Part shown: positions 33,172-45,556 of the stretch, piece after piece
Numbering within the stretch: the stretch's first letter is position 1
How the letters are laid out: each line of letters starts with the position of its first letter
Source of the DNA: Enoplosus armatus
Taxonomy: Eukaryota > Chordata > Actinopteri > Centrarchiformes > Enoplosidae
Assembly (NCBI RefSeq): GCF_043641665.1
Contig: NC_092193.1
Coordinates: forward strand, 761,501-825,500
Length of the DNA stretch: 64,000 nt
Reading direction: 5' to 3'
Notes under the pieces: generated by a model
Told to the model about the DNA's origin: nothing
Seen by the model: the letters and a program-made list of their open reading frames with translations, nothing else
Databases searched by the model: none
Made by a program: the position numbers and the translations under genes

Positions 33172-34680
33172 GTTGAACTGTTTCTCTATGGAAGACACTC
33201 GGCAGCAGCTGAATGTGGCTTGAGGTTTTTTCCCATCAACCCCCTGTGGCCTCTTTGAAGAGATGAGGGGTCTTATCTGATGGGTTTCAACAACAGCGAC
33301 GGTCTGTGACGAGGGTCACGTGACCTGAGCAAACTTCAAAGGTTTTTCACTCAATTATTTCAGCTGCATTCACAAATAATAAGTATTATATATAATACTA
33401 TTATAAATAATAAGTTAGTAGAGATTTTAAAATATTTGTGTTTCTCACGACAGAATTCTGGTTTAATGATTTAATGTTGGGACCTTTGGTTTATATTTGG
33501 ATTACAGAATGAAAGCTACATTTAAACACGATCACATTTTTGTAGCGGGTCACTTCTAAATCTCTGAAGGTCTGATGGGACATTGTGAAGACTGGTGTCA
33601 AGGACAAGGAGACGCTGAAGGTGTTATCAGGGAGGAAGCCAGTCGAGAGAAGATTTCACCTCCAACCTGTTTGATTCAATTAAAACTAAACGACCGGACC
33701 GAGACCGCCTGAAAAGGAGGGTGTCGGTCTGCCTACAAGTGGACTCTGGTGGTTCGTTTGTGATCTGAAATCAAAACAAACCAACCAATAAAATAATTAT
33801 TTATATAAAATAATAAATAGAATATTGACATTTTTCTGACAGCTGTAGTTACTAGTTAGCTTCCAGATTAAAGGTCCTGAACACCTCCTCAGGTGCTGTT
33901 GTGGCCGACTAGACGTCTGCTCAGGTTGAAGCTGGATGGAGTTATGCTGGGATGTACTGAGAGCAAAGCCCAGTCTGTGCACACTCACACAGTCGCTTCA
34001 AACCGCCTACTGCACCACAGTACGTACTAATTTGGTCAGAAATACTACATGCTACACATGAAGTATGTCGAAAACACCCGGATGTCGTAGTGAGTCAGAA
34101 AAACTCTGCAGTCTACCTCGCCTACCATAACGCAAAGCGCTGGCGGTGGTTTGACGTTAACGTTACGGAAACTTTCACTTATTTCACCTCAGCAGTCACC
34201 AAAACCTGTTTCTGAACAAATACACAACCCAACCTGAATCTTCACTCTGATCAGATCTACAAGGCCTCATTTAAAGGTTTAAGGGGGGGGCTGAGCCTGG
34301 CCAGCATACTGCAAAATACATGGATTTGACAGTTCACGCTGCATGTACTGCATACTGCGTTTGTCGGTAGTATGCAGTAGTGTCTCCTGCTCCACGAGTC
34401 CATTATCACACTCCAGACTACCTGCAGCGTCGCCCTCACACAGTCTGCACAGCGTGCCACACTGAGCCTTTAATGTTACATGCAAAACATGATGTCAAGT
34501 ATTTTACATATTAGCATTAACGGTCTAATATATGAAACAGGGACCAGTTAGTCTGCTTCGAGTACAGGTTTTGCTTGCGTTGCTGGCGTATCTGACATGT
34601 CTTCCTCCTCCGATGACAGTCGAGCATCAGGGCCGCTGCCATCGAGTCATGCAGACACTGCAGCTTCTGTTTTGTACAGT
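33172..34680. other. Region 5' of D-delta, no V segment
   Basis: No V exon, leader or 23-RSS recognised. 33950-34480 is rich in TACTGCATACTG-like strings and probably contains a degenerate miniature transposon, but its ends could not be fixed. Confidence 0.5.
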
Positions 34681-34689
34681 TTTCAGTAG

Positions 34690-36213
34690 AAAGTGTTGTG
34701 TGGATCATCAGAGCAACAGAGCGGAGTTTAAGGAAGCCAAGTACAAGTTTAGCAAGGTGGTGAGGGAAGCTAAACGACTGTACTCAGAGAGACTACAAGA
34801 CCGTCGCCCTGACCTCTGTGGTCATGAAATCATTTGAACGCCTGGTCCTGTCCCACCTCAAATCCATCACAGACTCTCTGCTGGACCCCCTGCAGTTCGC
34901 CTACAGAGCCAACAGGTCTGTAGACGACGCCGTCAACCTGGCTCTACACTTCATCCTCCAGCACCTGGACTCCGCAGGATCCTACGCCAGGATCCTGTTT
35001 GTGGACTTCAGCTCTGCCTTCAACACGATCGTCCTGGCTCTTCTTCAGGACAAGCTCTCCCAGCTGAACGTGCCTGACCCCACCTGCAGGTGGATCAGAG
35101 ATTTCCTGTCTGACAGGAAGCAGCACGTGAAGCTGGGGAAACACATCTCAGACTCGCGGACGATCAGCACCGGCTCCCCTCAAGGCTGCGTTCTTTCTCC
35201 TCTACTCTTCTCCCTCTACACCAACAGCTGCACCTCCAGTCACCAGTCTGTCAAGCTCCTGAAGTTCGCGGACGACACCACCCTCATCGGACTCATCTCT
35301 GGAGAGGATGAGTCTGCCTACAGGTGGGAGATTGACCACCTGGTGACCTGGTGCAACAGCAACAACCTGGAGCTTAACGCTTCAAAGACAGTGGAGATGG
35401 TTGTTGACTTCAGGAAGAGCGCAGCCCCACCCGCCCCCATCACCCTGTGTGACTCTCCAGTGGACACTGTGGAGTCTTTCCGTTTCCTGGGCTCCATCAT
35501 CAGCCAGGACCTCCGGTGGGAGCTGAACATCAGCTCCCTCATCAAGAAAGCCCAACAGAGGATGTACTTCCTGAGGCAGCTGAGGAAGTTTAACCTGCCA
35601 CAAAAAATGCTGGTTCACTTCTACACCATCATAGAGTCCATCCTCACCTCCTCCATCACCGTCTGGTACGCTGCTGCCTCCACCAAGGACAGACGCAGAC
35701 TGCAGCGTATCATCCGCTCTGCAGAGAGGGTGATCGGCCGCAACCTTCCATCTCTTCAGGACCTGTACTCCTCCAGGACCCTGAGGAGAGCAGGGAAGAT
35801 CGCTGCCGACCCCTCCCACCCCGGACACCATCTGTTTGACCCCCTCCCCTCTGGCAGGAGGCTGCGGTCCATCAGGACCAAAACCTCCCGCCACAAAAAC
35901 AGTTTCTTCCCCTCTGCAGTGAACCTGACAAACTTACATTGACCCCCCCCCCCGAACACAAACACTAGTTATACGTTATATTAACGTACATCACCCGTCC
36001 CCCCTGCGTTACATTAACGCACCCACCCCCTACTAGACACTTTACCTTATTCTGGTCACTGCACTGTTTGCTATTTATTTTATCTTTTTATTTTTATTCT
36101 CATTTTACCTTTTATATTCTACTTATTTGTTGTCAAAACAATAGCACCTTCAGACTACGGCAAATTCCCTGTAATGTATGTTACTTGGCAATAAACAGTT
36201 TCTGATTCTGATC
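34690..36213 (+). mobile_element. Rex1/Babar-like LINE, internally deleted
   Basis: RT open frame 34818-35942 (plus), 374 codons, with LQFAYRANRSVDDAVNLAL, DFSSAFNTI, GSPQGCVLSPLLFSLYTN and FADDTTLIGL, and a normal C-terminal end. Just upstream (34690-34800) a piece of the linker (FKEAKYKFSKVVREAKRLY) is joined directly to VALTSVVMKSFERL in another frame, showing an internal deletion. The 3' tail ends with CAATAAACAG and a TTCTGA repeat at about 36213. The endonuclease region is absent, so the copy is not autonomous. It lies between the D-delta segments and SMG7. Confidence 0.82.
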
Positions 36214-39200
36214 AGAGTAAAGGCTCCGTTTCTGTTGAAGTGAAGTATTTGGTGTAGTTGGTTGGGCACAGTCTACTGCCTGGGAGGAAGTCTTTGTTGA
36301 AGCGAAGGATCTGACTGCAAGCTGCACTGAAAAAAGACGATAAATGAACCTGGACACGGTGTCAAGGGAGAACATAGTTTAAGTTTATTTAAAGGCTGAT
36401 TCCACCAGTTCTCAAAGTCTACAGAGACAGAAACACAAAAGTCAAAGCTCAGATCTGAACCGATGATTCCCGTCTCATCAGAGCTCCAACCAACGAGGAC
36501 CCGCCGCCCTGAAACCTCCCAAACATCTTACAGAGTGGAATGTCATCGACAGATCCCAGTCCATTTAGTTCTTACTCCAAAAAAACTAAAGGCAACCAGA
36601 ACCAGTAGCTCGGATCCACGTGGGGAGCCTCAAACAGGAAAACAAACTCTCTCCTTGACGCTTCTGGCCAAATTCGTCCTCACATTCATTAATATTTTAT
36701 CTTTATTATTTTTCAAATACATTTTTTAAATGCAACATGAAAAGCACAATCACACAGAAAATAGACACGTCTCTGAAGTCTGCTTTAATAAAACGCCCTC
36801 GACGGGAAAATAAAAACAGGCTTTTATTTTTTTCCCTTGAAACTACACGAGTGTTTGTTTAAGGTAGAAAAACTGCTCTCTGCTGGTTTAAACTGGACAG
36901 GAAGTTACTTACAGTGCTGCAGTCTAAACCGTCACCTCCTGCTAAGCCTGAAGCCTATAGGGGATGGTGGAGCCTCTGAGCGTCCTGATTGGTCAGCTGT
37001 CACTGATTGGCTTCAAAACAACCAGGACTGACGGCATGTAAATGTTCAACAAGGGTGAAACTCTTCCAGCCCATCTCCACCACAGCAACTCTCCAGGAAC
37101 TCAGGAACCATTTTAGGGGACTCAGAAAATTTACATTTAGTTCCTGGACCTAAAGAGAGTCCTTGTCAGGTGGCCCAGGAACTATCAGGGTGCAGTTTGC
37201 AGATTGTTAGTACTAAAGCAGAAAGAAATAACTGTAAAACTAGAGAAGCACCTTCCACCTCTGTCTGTTGCCTTTCAAACTAAACTCAGGGCTGCACTCT
37301 GATGATTGATAATTGATTCAGTCATTTTTCAAACAAAAGCACTGAACGTCTGCTGGTTCCTGCTGCTCAAATGTCAACAAATGTGGCTTTTCTTTGTCAT
37401 TAATGACAATTAACTGAACATCTTCACATTTTTAAACTTCTTAAAAATGATGTTTTAGACAAAATGACAAGAGCTGCAAGTCGGTTCATAGATCAGTCGA
37501 TCAACAGAAAATTATTGGAAACAATTTTGATAATTGATTTATCGCTTAAGTTATTTTTCAAGCAAAAATGGCCAAAACTCACAGGTTCCAGCTTCTCAAA
37601 CATAAATATTATCCTGCGAGAGTAAACGGACTCTCTTTGGGACTCCTGATCAGACAAAACAACATTATGAAGACATTCTATAAACCAAAGTATTAATCAA
37701 TTACTCAAGAAAAGAATCAGTTGCAGCCCTGAACAACACAAGGACTCCGCTTTTTCTAATCTGTTACAGGATTAATTCCTTAGTTTTCATGGTTCATCGG
37801 ACGCGAGGAAGATGCACAAAAAGGTGCTTCCAGTTCCTGAGTTTGGTTCTCGTGGCTCCGTAGTTCCTTTTAGACTTTTCGGTTGAAAAGGGGGCTTCAG
37901 TTACAGGTAAATAAAAGCAGAGCTGCAGGGCTTCCAGACGCTACGATTCATAAACAATCTGCTGTACAGGGTCGAGCTGCAGTCGTGGTTATTGAAGAAA
38001 AGATGGCGGAAAACATTCAGGCTGAGCCGACTGACGGTCTGTCTGTCTGTCTGTCTTCACAGCCGTCAGTAGTAATGGGACAGTGAGCAGGCAGAGCTGC
38101 TTAAAACTAGTAAAAAGGCAGAACATGGACATGAAGAAACAGTAAATGCAGGTTAAGTAAGCGAGCAGGGTTACATCTTGTTTTTTTTCTTCATTAAGTA
38201 AAGAAATAACAGGAAGAGGCCAGAGAGGAAGAGAACCCCGAAATTATTCAAGCAGGAAGCTAATAGACATACCTGTATTCACCTCAGAGGGCGTGAAGCT
38301 AAAACTGCTACGAACAAATCACAAAATACAGTTTTTTTTTGTTAATATCTGCAATCTCTTGAAGCTAACGGTAATACTATCCCTAAGTGTGACGGGGTTT
38401 TTATGTTCTTAGCCCCCCTCCCTTGTACTTCTGTCTTTCCTGCGACGTTTACTGGCACCACGAAGCCGTCCCGTCGGGCTCCAGGCTCTTCCTTCAAAAA
38501 GGTCGGACAGCGAGCGAGCGCTCGGTGCAGGTGACGTTACACACCTGGCTTCACACAGCAACGTCCAGTCCTCGTTCTCACAACACGGCTAAGAAACAAG
38601 GCCCGTTTAAAGTCCAACTATGGCAATATATATTTATTTATATATTTATATAGCTGTACCAACCCAAACCGTCCTCCTTTCCTTCCTTCATTCAACCATT
38701 CAACCACTAAGCTACAGAGAGCCCTCCTCCTCCTCAGTAATGAAAATGAATGAGAGATCAGATAGTCCAGTCTATTTTGACCCCCGGTTCTTCACCTGAC
38801 TTCCCCCCTGAACCTGACCACCACACCGTCCTCACTCTCTCACAACACCCCCCCTTCAGTCTGCGGCGGCAGAGACGCTAAAAACAGGCGCTCCGACGAG
38901 ACCGAGCAGACGTCCAGGAGCTCGTTTTTTTTTTTTTTTGTTCCAAAGAAAGAAGAAGTTCTTCCAGATGAGAGAGGAGTTGTGAAGATGTGGTGTCTGT
39001 CCAAAAACCGGGGGGGTGGGGGGCAGTGGTGGTGATGGGGGGTGGGGGGGGGGGGGGGGTTATGTTCCTCAATGTTCAGATTTCCGCGGGTTGAAGGAAA
39101 CCCGGCGGTGGCGCGTGGCGCCGCGGTTGAAGAGATCGCGCACCCTCCGGTCCAGGAGGGGCGTCACCGCTCCTCGACAGCCGAGGGGGGTGTGGGGTGG

Positions 39201-39378
39201 TGTTTCAGCCTCGTCGGGGGGTCACGTCGCCTCCCCAGCCTCCACCGTTTCTCACCGGTTTAATTTTCCGTTTTAGTTGGAGCTCGTCTTCGTCAAACTT
39301 GTGTTTTTTTTCCCTCCCGTTTCTCCTGGTGGTGGTTTTGTTGACGTCCGGACACAAAGCGCCGCCTCGGCCTGCCGT
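36214..39378. other. SMG7 3' UTR and intergenic DNA
   Basis: No gene recognised. The right part should be the SMG7 3' UTR; TTTATT strings (AATAAA on the minus strand) occur near 38630-38650 and 36700-36830, but the poly(A) site cannot be chosen. A fish dispersed repeat with ATTGATAATTGATT-type strings occupies roughly 37290-37740, a T run of 17 is at about 38923-38939, and a G-rich run is at 39008-39060. Confidence 0.55.
39008..39060. repeat. G-rich tract, quadruplex-capable
   Basis: Several G runs of five or more on the plus strand, the longest about 17. It lies just beyond the SMG7 stop codon, so the SMG7 transcript would carry it as C runs. Confidence 0.8.
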
Positions 39379-42300
39379 TCAGTGAGGCGGGTTCATGGCG
39401 CCGTGACCTCGCTGCTGCTTCTGTTTCTGCTGCAGGAGGAGCTGCTCCAGGGCCGACGGGCCGGGCTGCATCATGGAGCTCGACCAGATCGACTGCAGGG
39501 GAGAGCTAAGTGTTAGCATGATGCTAATCCTGTTCATCACAAACATCAGTGGGATTCTTTGGTATTTTATGTCTTATTGTCTGTTTTAATCTGTAAAGCA
39601 GATTAACACATTGCTTTTATATTTTCATATCTACAAAAGGGGTCTGAAACTGAAACCGACTGAAGCTAAAGCTAAACAACAGGCAGTGAGAAAGTGAGAT
39701 CAAACCCACAAAACATAATAACACATAAACTAAGCAGTGAGACTGTCTGAGGGGTCTGAGGGGTCTGAGGGGACGTTAGTGGACCTTGAGGCTGTCGAGC
39801 AGCACGGTGGAGGACGACTCCTCCATAGGAGACTCCTGATTGGTCCAGGAGCTGCCGGTCGGTCCGGCTTGGTGCCAGCTGGTGTCTGACGCTGCAGAGG
39901 AGGCCGCGGCCGGCAGGTAGTCCAGACCGAACCCGCTGACCGCTCCTAAGAGACAACACACCGGCCACATGTCAACATCTGGAACAACACAGTACATTTA
40001 ACCCTCAACTCACAGCTTTGGGTAAAAACAGATCACCGTCACTAAACCGCCTATTATTCGACAGTGACTCTGATCAGCTGATCTATGTTATGTTTTGCAT
40101 CGTCACATTTCAGTCCCTCCCAACCCCCTGAACCCTCTGAACGCTGTCCCTCCCAACCCCCTGAACCCTCTGAACCCCCTGAACCACGTCCCTCCCTCAC
40201 CAGTCTTGTCAGCCTTCCAGCGGTCCACCACCCTGCGGTCCCGGCTGTCGGGGGTGCCTATGGGCCCGAAGTTAGAGAAGGGCATGGCTCCGTGATTGTG
40301 TGTCGGTGGGGAGGACGGCAGGCTGCTGGGGTTGGAGGAGTGAGGGGATTGGCTGGCCGGGGTGGAGTGATCTGCCAATCAGAATACAGCTTACATCAGA
40401 GCCATTTTTCACAGATTCACCTGAATATAGATTTCATGTATGTCTTTACAGGTGTGGCGTACCTGAGCTGGCAGGGAGGGAGGGGGACCAGGGAGTCCCT
40501 TCAAACAGGGAGTAGAGGGACGGCTCCTGGTGCATCATGGGAGCGTCGGGCTTGGAGCTGGGCGGCAGGTTCTTGCCGTAGGCCTGACTGAAGATGCTGT
40601 TCTGGTTGTACTCCTGAACACAGAACACGTGCAGACATTACAGCTCTGATCGATCAGGTACTGATTGATCTTTGATCATGGATTAAAGAGAATGACTATA
40701 AAGTCCATCAGTCTACAGATGAAATTACACACAACATACACACTGCCACAACGGAAATCTGTTCCTGTCAGTTTCTACCATCATAACTGTCCCTTTTGTC
40801 CCTTTTTAAACCTCGAGCAGTCTCAGACATGCAGATGCAAACGTGTTTAAACACATGTGTTTACTGAATCCAGACTGTCCAAGTCTTTGGTTAACTTCTA
40901 CTTTGCCATCTGGTGGTTGAACCATATTACAACAGTCACAACAAACTTAACATTTCTCTGCAAACTGGTTTCATTTATTCTATCAAATGGAAACAAGAAA
41001 GTGTTTAGAGGTGAATATTCTGAGACATGTTTTCATCCCTTTTTGAGAAACCCAGATGTTCACTTTCAGTGTTTGGTGAATTAGGAAGAGGAACTTTTCA
41101 GATGACGGGTCTGACCTGCATGGGGAAGCCAGATATGGGCAGGAGAGAAGATGATTGGCTGAGGACCTCGGGGCCACTCTCCATCCTGGTCTGGTTTGGT
41201 AGCTGCAGAGACGAAGGACAGACGGGATGAGGACCAACAGACAGCTGCTGTGTGACATCTCACACGTCTTTCACAAACATGCTGATGATCCATCTATTCC
41301 TATGAATAAAGGCCTGTCATGTAAATCTGTATTTCTGAAGTGGCCATTAAACTAAAGGCTCTGAGGTCCTCGCAGGAGGGTCCCTTTCATAAGAGGAGGG
41401 TGTCTGAGGATGACTCATTTAATGAGAATTGAAAGCATCAGCAGTCTAGCTGTCTGCCAACAGAAGTCTCACACAGACAGGATATCATAAGTTTAGAAAA
41501 TCCTGGACTAACTGTCGTGGATGCTAACCATCATCATCTTTTACATCTCTATGAAAACCTTTCAGGGATCCGTTTCATATTCCTCTTCTTTGATTTGACC
41601 CTTTTGTCTGTTGTGTTTAAATTTCCTTTGAATCTCCAGGAGGCATCACATCGTTGCTTAACACTAAAGCCACAATCTGAAGGATTAGTGGCTGTTAACG
41701 GCCATTTCATCTCACACTTTGCAGAAATAAATCAGGAAATGGCCTCTTCTCTGACATGGTTATGGATTGTGTGTCTTTCAGCTGTCAGCATTTTTCATAT
41801 TTCACTCCGAGCAGAGAGGCAGAAGAAGAAAGATATCTTCCTGCCAAATCTTTCAAGTAAAAATCTGAATTTACAGGTGAAGACAATCCCATTCACTCAT
41901 TATCTACTCGCCCTCCTGTCAGTTAAAACACCAGGGAAGCTACATGTTTGACTTTCAGATTTTTAAATATATGCCTGAATGTGAGACTTTTATTTTGTAA
42001 ATCAGTCTGCTGACTGTGGCTGGGCAACATAATAACCACGCCACGTGATTCACTCTACACGACAACTAACAGCACAAGATGTGGAAGACAGCACGTCAGT
42101 TCAGTGAAGAGATGGCAAATGATGAGCAGAATGTGGCTTTAGGTCTGGATGGGGCTAGATGTGGTGGGGGTGTTCAGGATGGGGGTGTTTGAGGCTGAAG
42201 ACAGGGCTACATACAAATATGTTTGGTCCAGGAGCAGTGCTAAGAGGACCAGCCAAGGCCTGGAAGAAATCAGGAGGCTTAGTAAAGACCAGCTCCTCCT

Positions 42301-45300
42301 CCTCCTCAAAATCTGCTAGAGTTTTTAACAGGTCAGGAGGTAGAAGAGGCGAGCTCTTGTTGTCCTAGAGAGATGAAGCAAGAAGAGGAAGAAGAGGAAG
42401 AAGAGGGAGGAGGAGTAAAGAGAAGAGAAAAAGAAAGGCAAGCCGGTAAGACAGAGGTGGAAAGAAGGAAAGTCATGCTAAACGCTACAGAAGCCTGCAA
42501 GCTGAACACAGATCAGAGTTGAACACCACGGAGGAGACAGAGATCCTGACAGTGAAACAAATCTCAACAAGTCATCGAGTCTGTCGAGTCTAACAGAGAA
42601 AACAGTGTGCATCAGTGAACCGTGTTGAGAAGGCCGTCACTCTGGTTGCTACTGTTAGCAGAGACAGCGTAGTTTGAATTGAATTGTGACGAATCGTTTC
42701 AATTTCAGCTCTCTCCTTGGAAAGGCCTTTGACCTGTTCCACCATGTTGGTGTGTAAGGAACATCTGAGAGATCCTATTGTTCTTCTTCTTTAGGAACGC
42801 TGTCTCAACACTGGATCTTAGCACCTCTGCTAACCAATAACCTGAGGGAAAGACCAGCTGGTTTAAGAGTTGTAGTTCAAATGAATGTTAACGTGTTGTT
42901 TCATTCATTCCTCATGCCGAGTGACTAAAACAGATGTGTTGTCAAGGTAACACTACCGCTGCAGTTTACATCAGTGCACGTCAGTCTCTACAGACCTCAG
43001 GTAGGAGTTTTACATGTATGGTGTCAAAACCTAATCGCTTTTTACGATCGCACCTCCCCTGAAGTACACTGAAGTAAACTTCAAACTGACTACAGATCAA
43101 ATATTTATCTTTTCCTCATGTTCAAACGGTACTTCGACTACAAAGTGACAGCTCTAGTTGATATTTCCTTTTTATGGATTCAGCATTGTCACTCAATTCA
43201 ATCAATTCAACAAAAGTTAAGAAAGTGTTTAATCAAATGTTCAATTTAGGTCCATTTCCCTCCAGAACACCAGCAGGAGTATTCATATATATAAAATCAT
43301 TGTTTTGAATCAAGTATCCAACATGTACAGCAAAGTTTTCAAGAACCTCTCATCTCAAATCCAACCTGACTGACTCATCTGTAACTGCTGCAAGAAGCTT
43401 CCAACCAGGCAACGAAGAGGAACAGAAGGAAGTAGGAAAAGTGCAAGAAACAGAAGCATAGAGACAGCAAAGCAGCAGGACAGGACCACCTCCTCCTCTT
43501 TCACTGTCACCTGAGAGCTGCTCACCTCAAAGGGGGGTCCCCGGGGCCCAGCTGAGGGGTCCTGCTCAGAACAGATACCACCCGGCGGAGGCCTCTTCAT
43601 CCTATCTGCCATCACAGCCAGACCGTCCCCTATCCTGTACGACGGCTCCCAGTAGAAGTCCTGCATCTTGACGTTGGGGTACTTGATCTTCTTGTCCATG
43701 TTGGAGAGCTGTGGCTGGGTGGGCGGCTGCAGCTGGTGCTCGTACAGTTTGAGAGGATCCTGAGCCGCCATGTAAAAGGCCTGCTGCTGCTGAGGCTGCT
43801 TCATGGACATCTGCATGGGAGAAATCTTCTGCAGAGCAGCCTGAGCCTGGTTCCACATCTGAGCTGGCTGATCCTGGACCTGCATATACTGCTGAGCCCA
43901 GACACATAACTAGAGTAAATATCACTCACTGTACCAGACGTTTGTCATCTGTCTGTATCTGAGGCTGTCTAGAGCAGCGGCTCCCAACCTTTTGAGCTTG
44001 TGACCCCTTAAAACGATGCCATGTCTGCTTGAGACCCGTCCTCACAGGTTGCAGGTCTGTACTTGTTGTCACAAGTTGAACCAAAGAGTGACTTTTTTTC
44101 CTTGTTTTACTGAATAATTATAAATTGTAAAATTGTCCAGTAATTCACAAAGCAAAGATTACAGGAAAGTCTGAAATACCAAATATAACGTGGTGTCGCT
44201 CAGATTCATCTTGCAACACTTTGTGGGGGTCAGAACCCCCCAGTTGGGAACCACTGGTCTAGACAGCAGGCTGGTCTGTGCTTTACACCCTTCACAAGTC
44301 CAACACACTAAGACTTCAAACTGGGAGCATTAGCATTGCTTTTTTAATGCCCTGGGTTTCGCCCATCAGGCTTCAGCAGGCTGCCCCATCCCTCTAATTG
44401 GTGGAGGCTGCAGTGAGAGAGGAAGATCCACAGACACTACTGACCTGCTGCAGCCCCGGGTGGTGAGGTGGACTCTTCCCCATCCCGACCTGCTGGACCG
44501 GTTTGGTGGGCGACTGCTGCTGCTGGGTCATCGCCTGCACCTGCAGCTGGACCGACTGCTGCATGGCCTGCTGGGAGGGCGACTGGGTCTGGGGCTGTTG
44601 ACCCTGGGAGGGGCCCTGGTTCATGGGCCCCGGGCCCTGGCCCGAGGACCCCGGCCCCTGACCTGGACCAGGACCAGAGGGCCTCTGCTGACTGTAGGGA
44701 ATGTGGGACTGCTTCCCGCCCTGGGTGCCGGCCTGGGCGTGAACGCCCGGTTGGAGGAAAGGTGGGACGGACACTCCAGTGGAGAAGGTGAAGCCCGGAT
44801 TAACCTGAAGCCCCGGGAACGCCACGGGGGGAGGGATCACATAGGCTGAAGGAGGGAAACCTGCAGAGGAACCAATTAGGAGCAGCATTTCAACTGACTG
44901 TAAAACTGCAATCAGACACAACACGAGGCAACTTGTACCACTGGAGAGGGATCCCATTCATACAGGGATCCATTTCATATAGGGATCCAATTCAGTTAAA
45001 AATTAGGCATTTATTTATTGGGTGGCTGAGTGGTTTGGATCTACAATCTCCTTATGAATGACTGTCATATGAGCAAGTACAAACCACTGAGCCAATGAAC
45101 TGGGGCGACTGAGTCCCAAAAGGTTCGTCTGTATTCGCTGTAAAAATGTTATTATACAAAATGAAAACAACTCTAGAAACTTGATTTACACAAAACACAG
45201 CTTGTGTTTGACGCCTGTATTGATTGAAGGAGAAGCGTCAGACACACGTGAGACAGACAACTGAAACCCGGGTTGAAACGCCTCTTCTGGAGACAAGAAT

Positions 45301-45504
45301 CGGAAGCAGTGCTGCAACTAACGATTGTTTTCATTACCTATTCATCTTCAGATTATTTCATCTATTAATCGTCTAAAAATGTCAGAAAAATAGTGAAAAA
45401 ACGCCGATATAATCTTCCAGAGCTGAAACCAGCAAATATTTGACATTTTGCAGCTTTTATTTGAAGACAACTTTGGAAAATACAAACAATTTTGACAAAG
45501 TGAG

Positions 45505-45556
<52 letters not shown>

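Noticed and set aside
35382..35894. 170-codon minus-strand open frame
   Set aside because: Shadow of the GC-rich LINE RT frame on the plus strand.
41517..41951. 144-codon plus-strand open frame as a gene
   Set aside because: Antisense inside an SMG7 intron, no domain, signal or conserved pattern.
44460..44849. 129- and 107-codon plus-strand open frames
   Set aside because: Reverse complement of the Gln/Pro-rich SMG7 exon 16.
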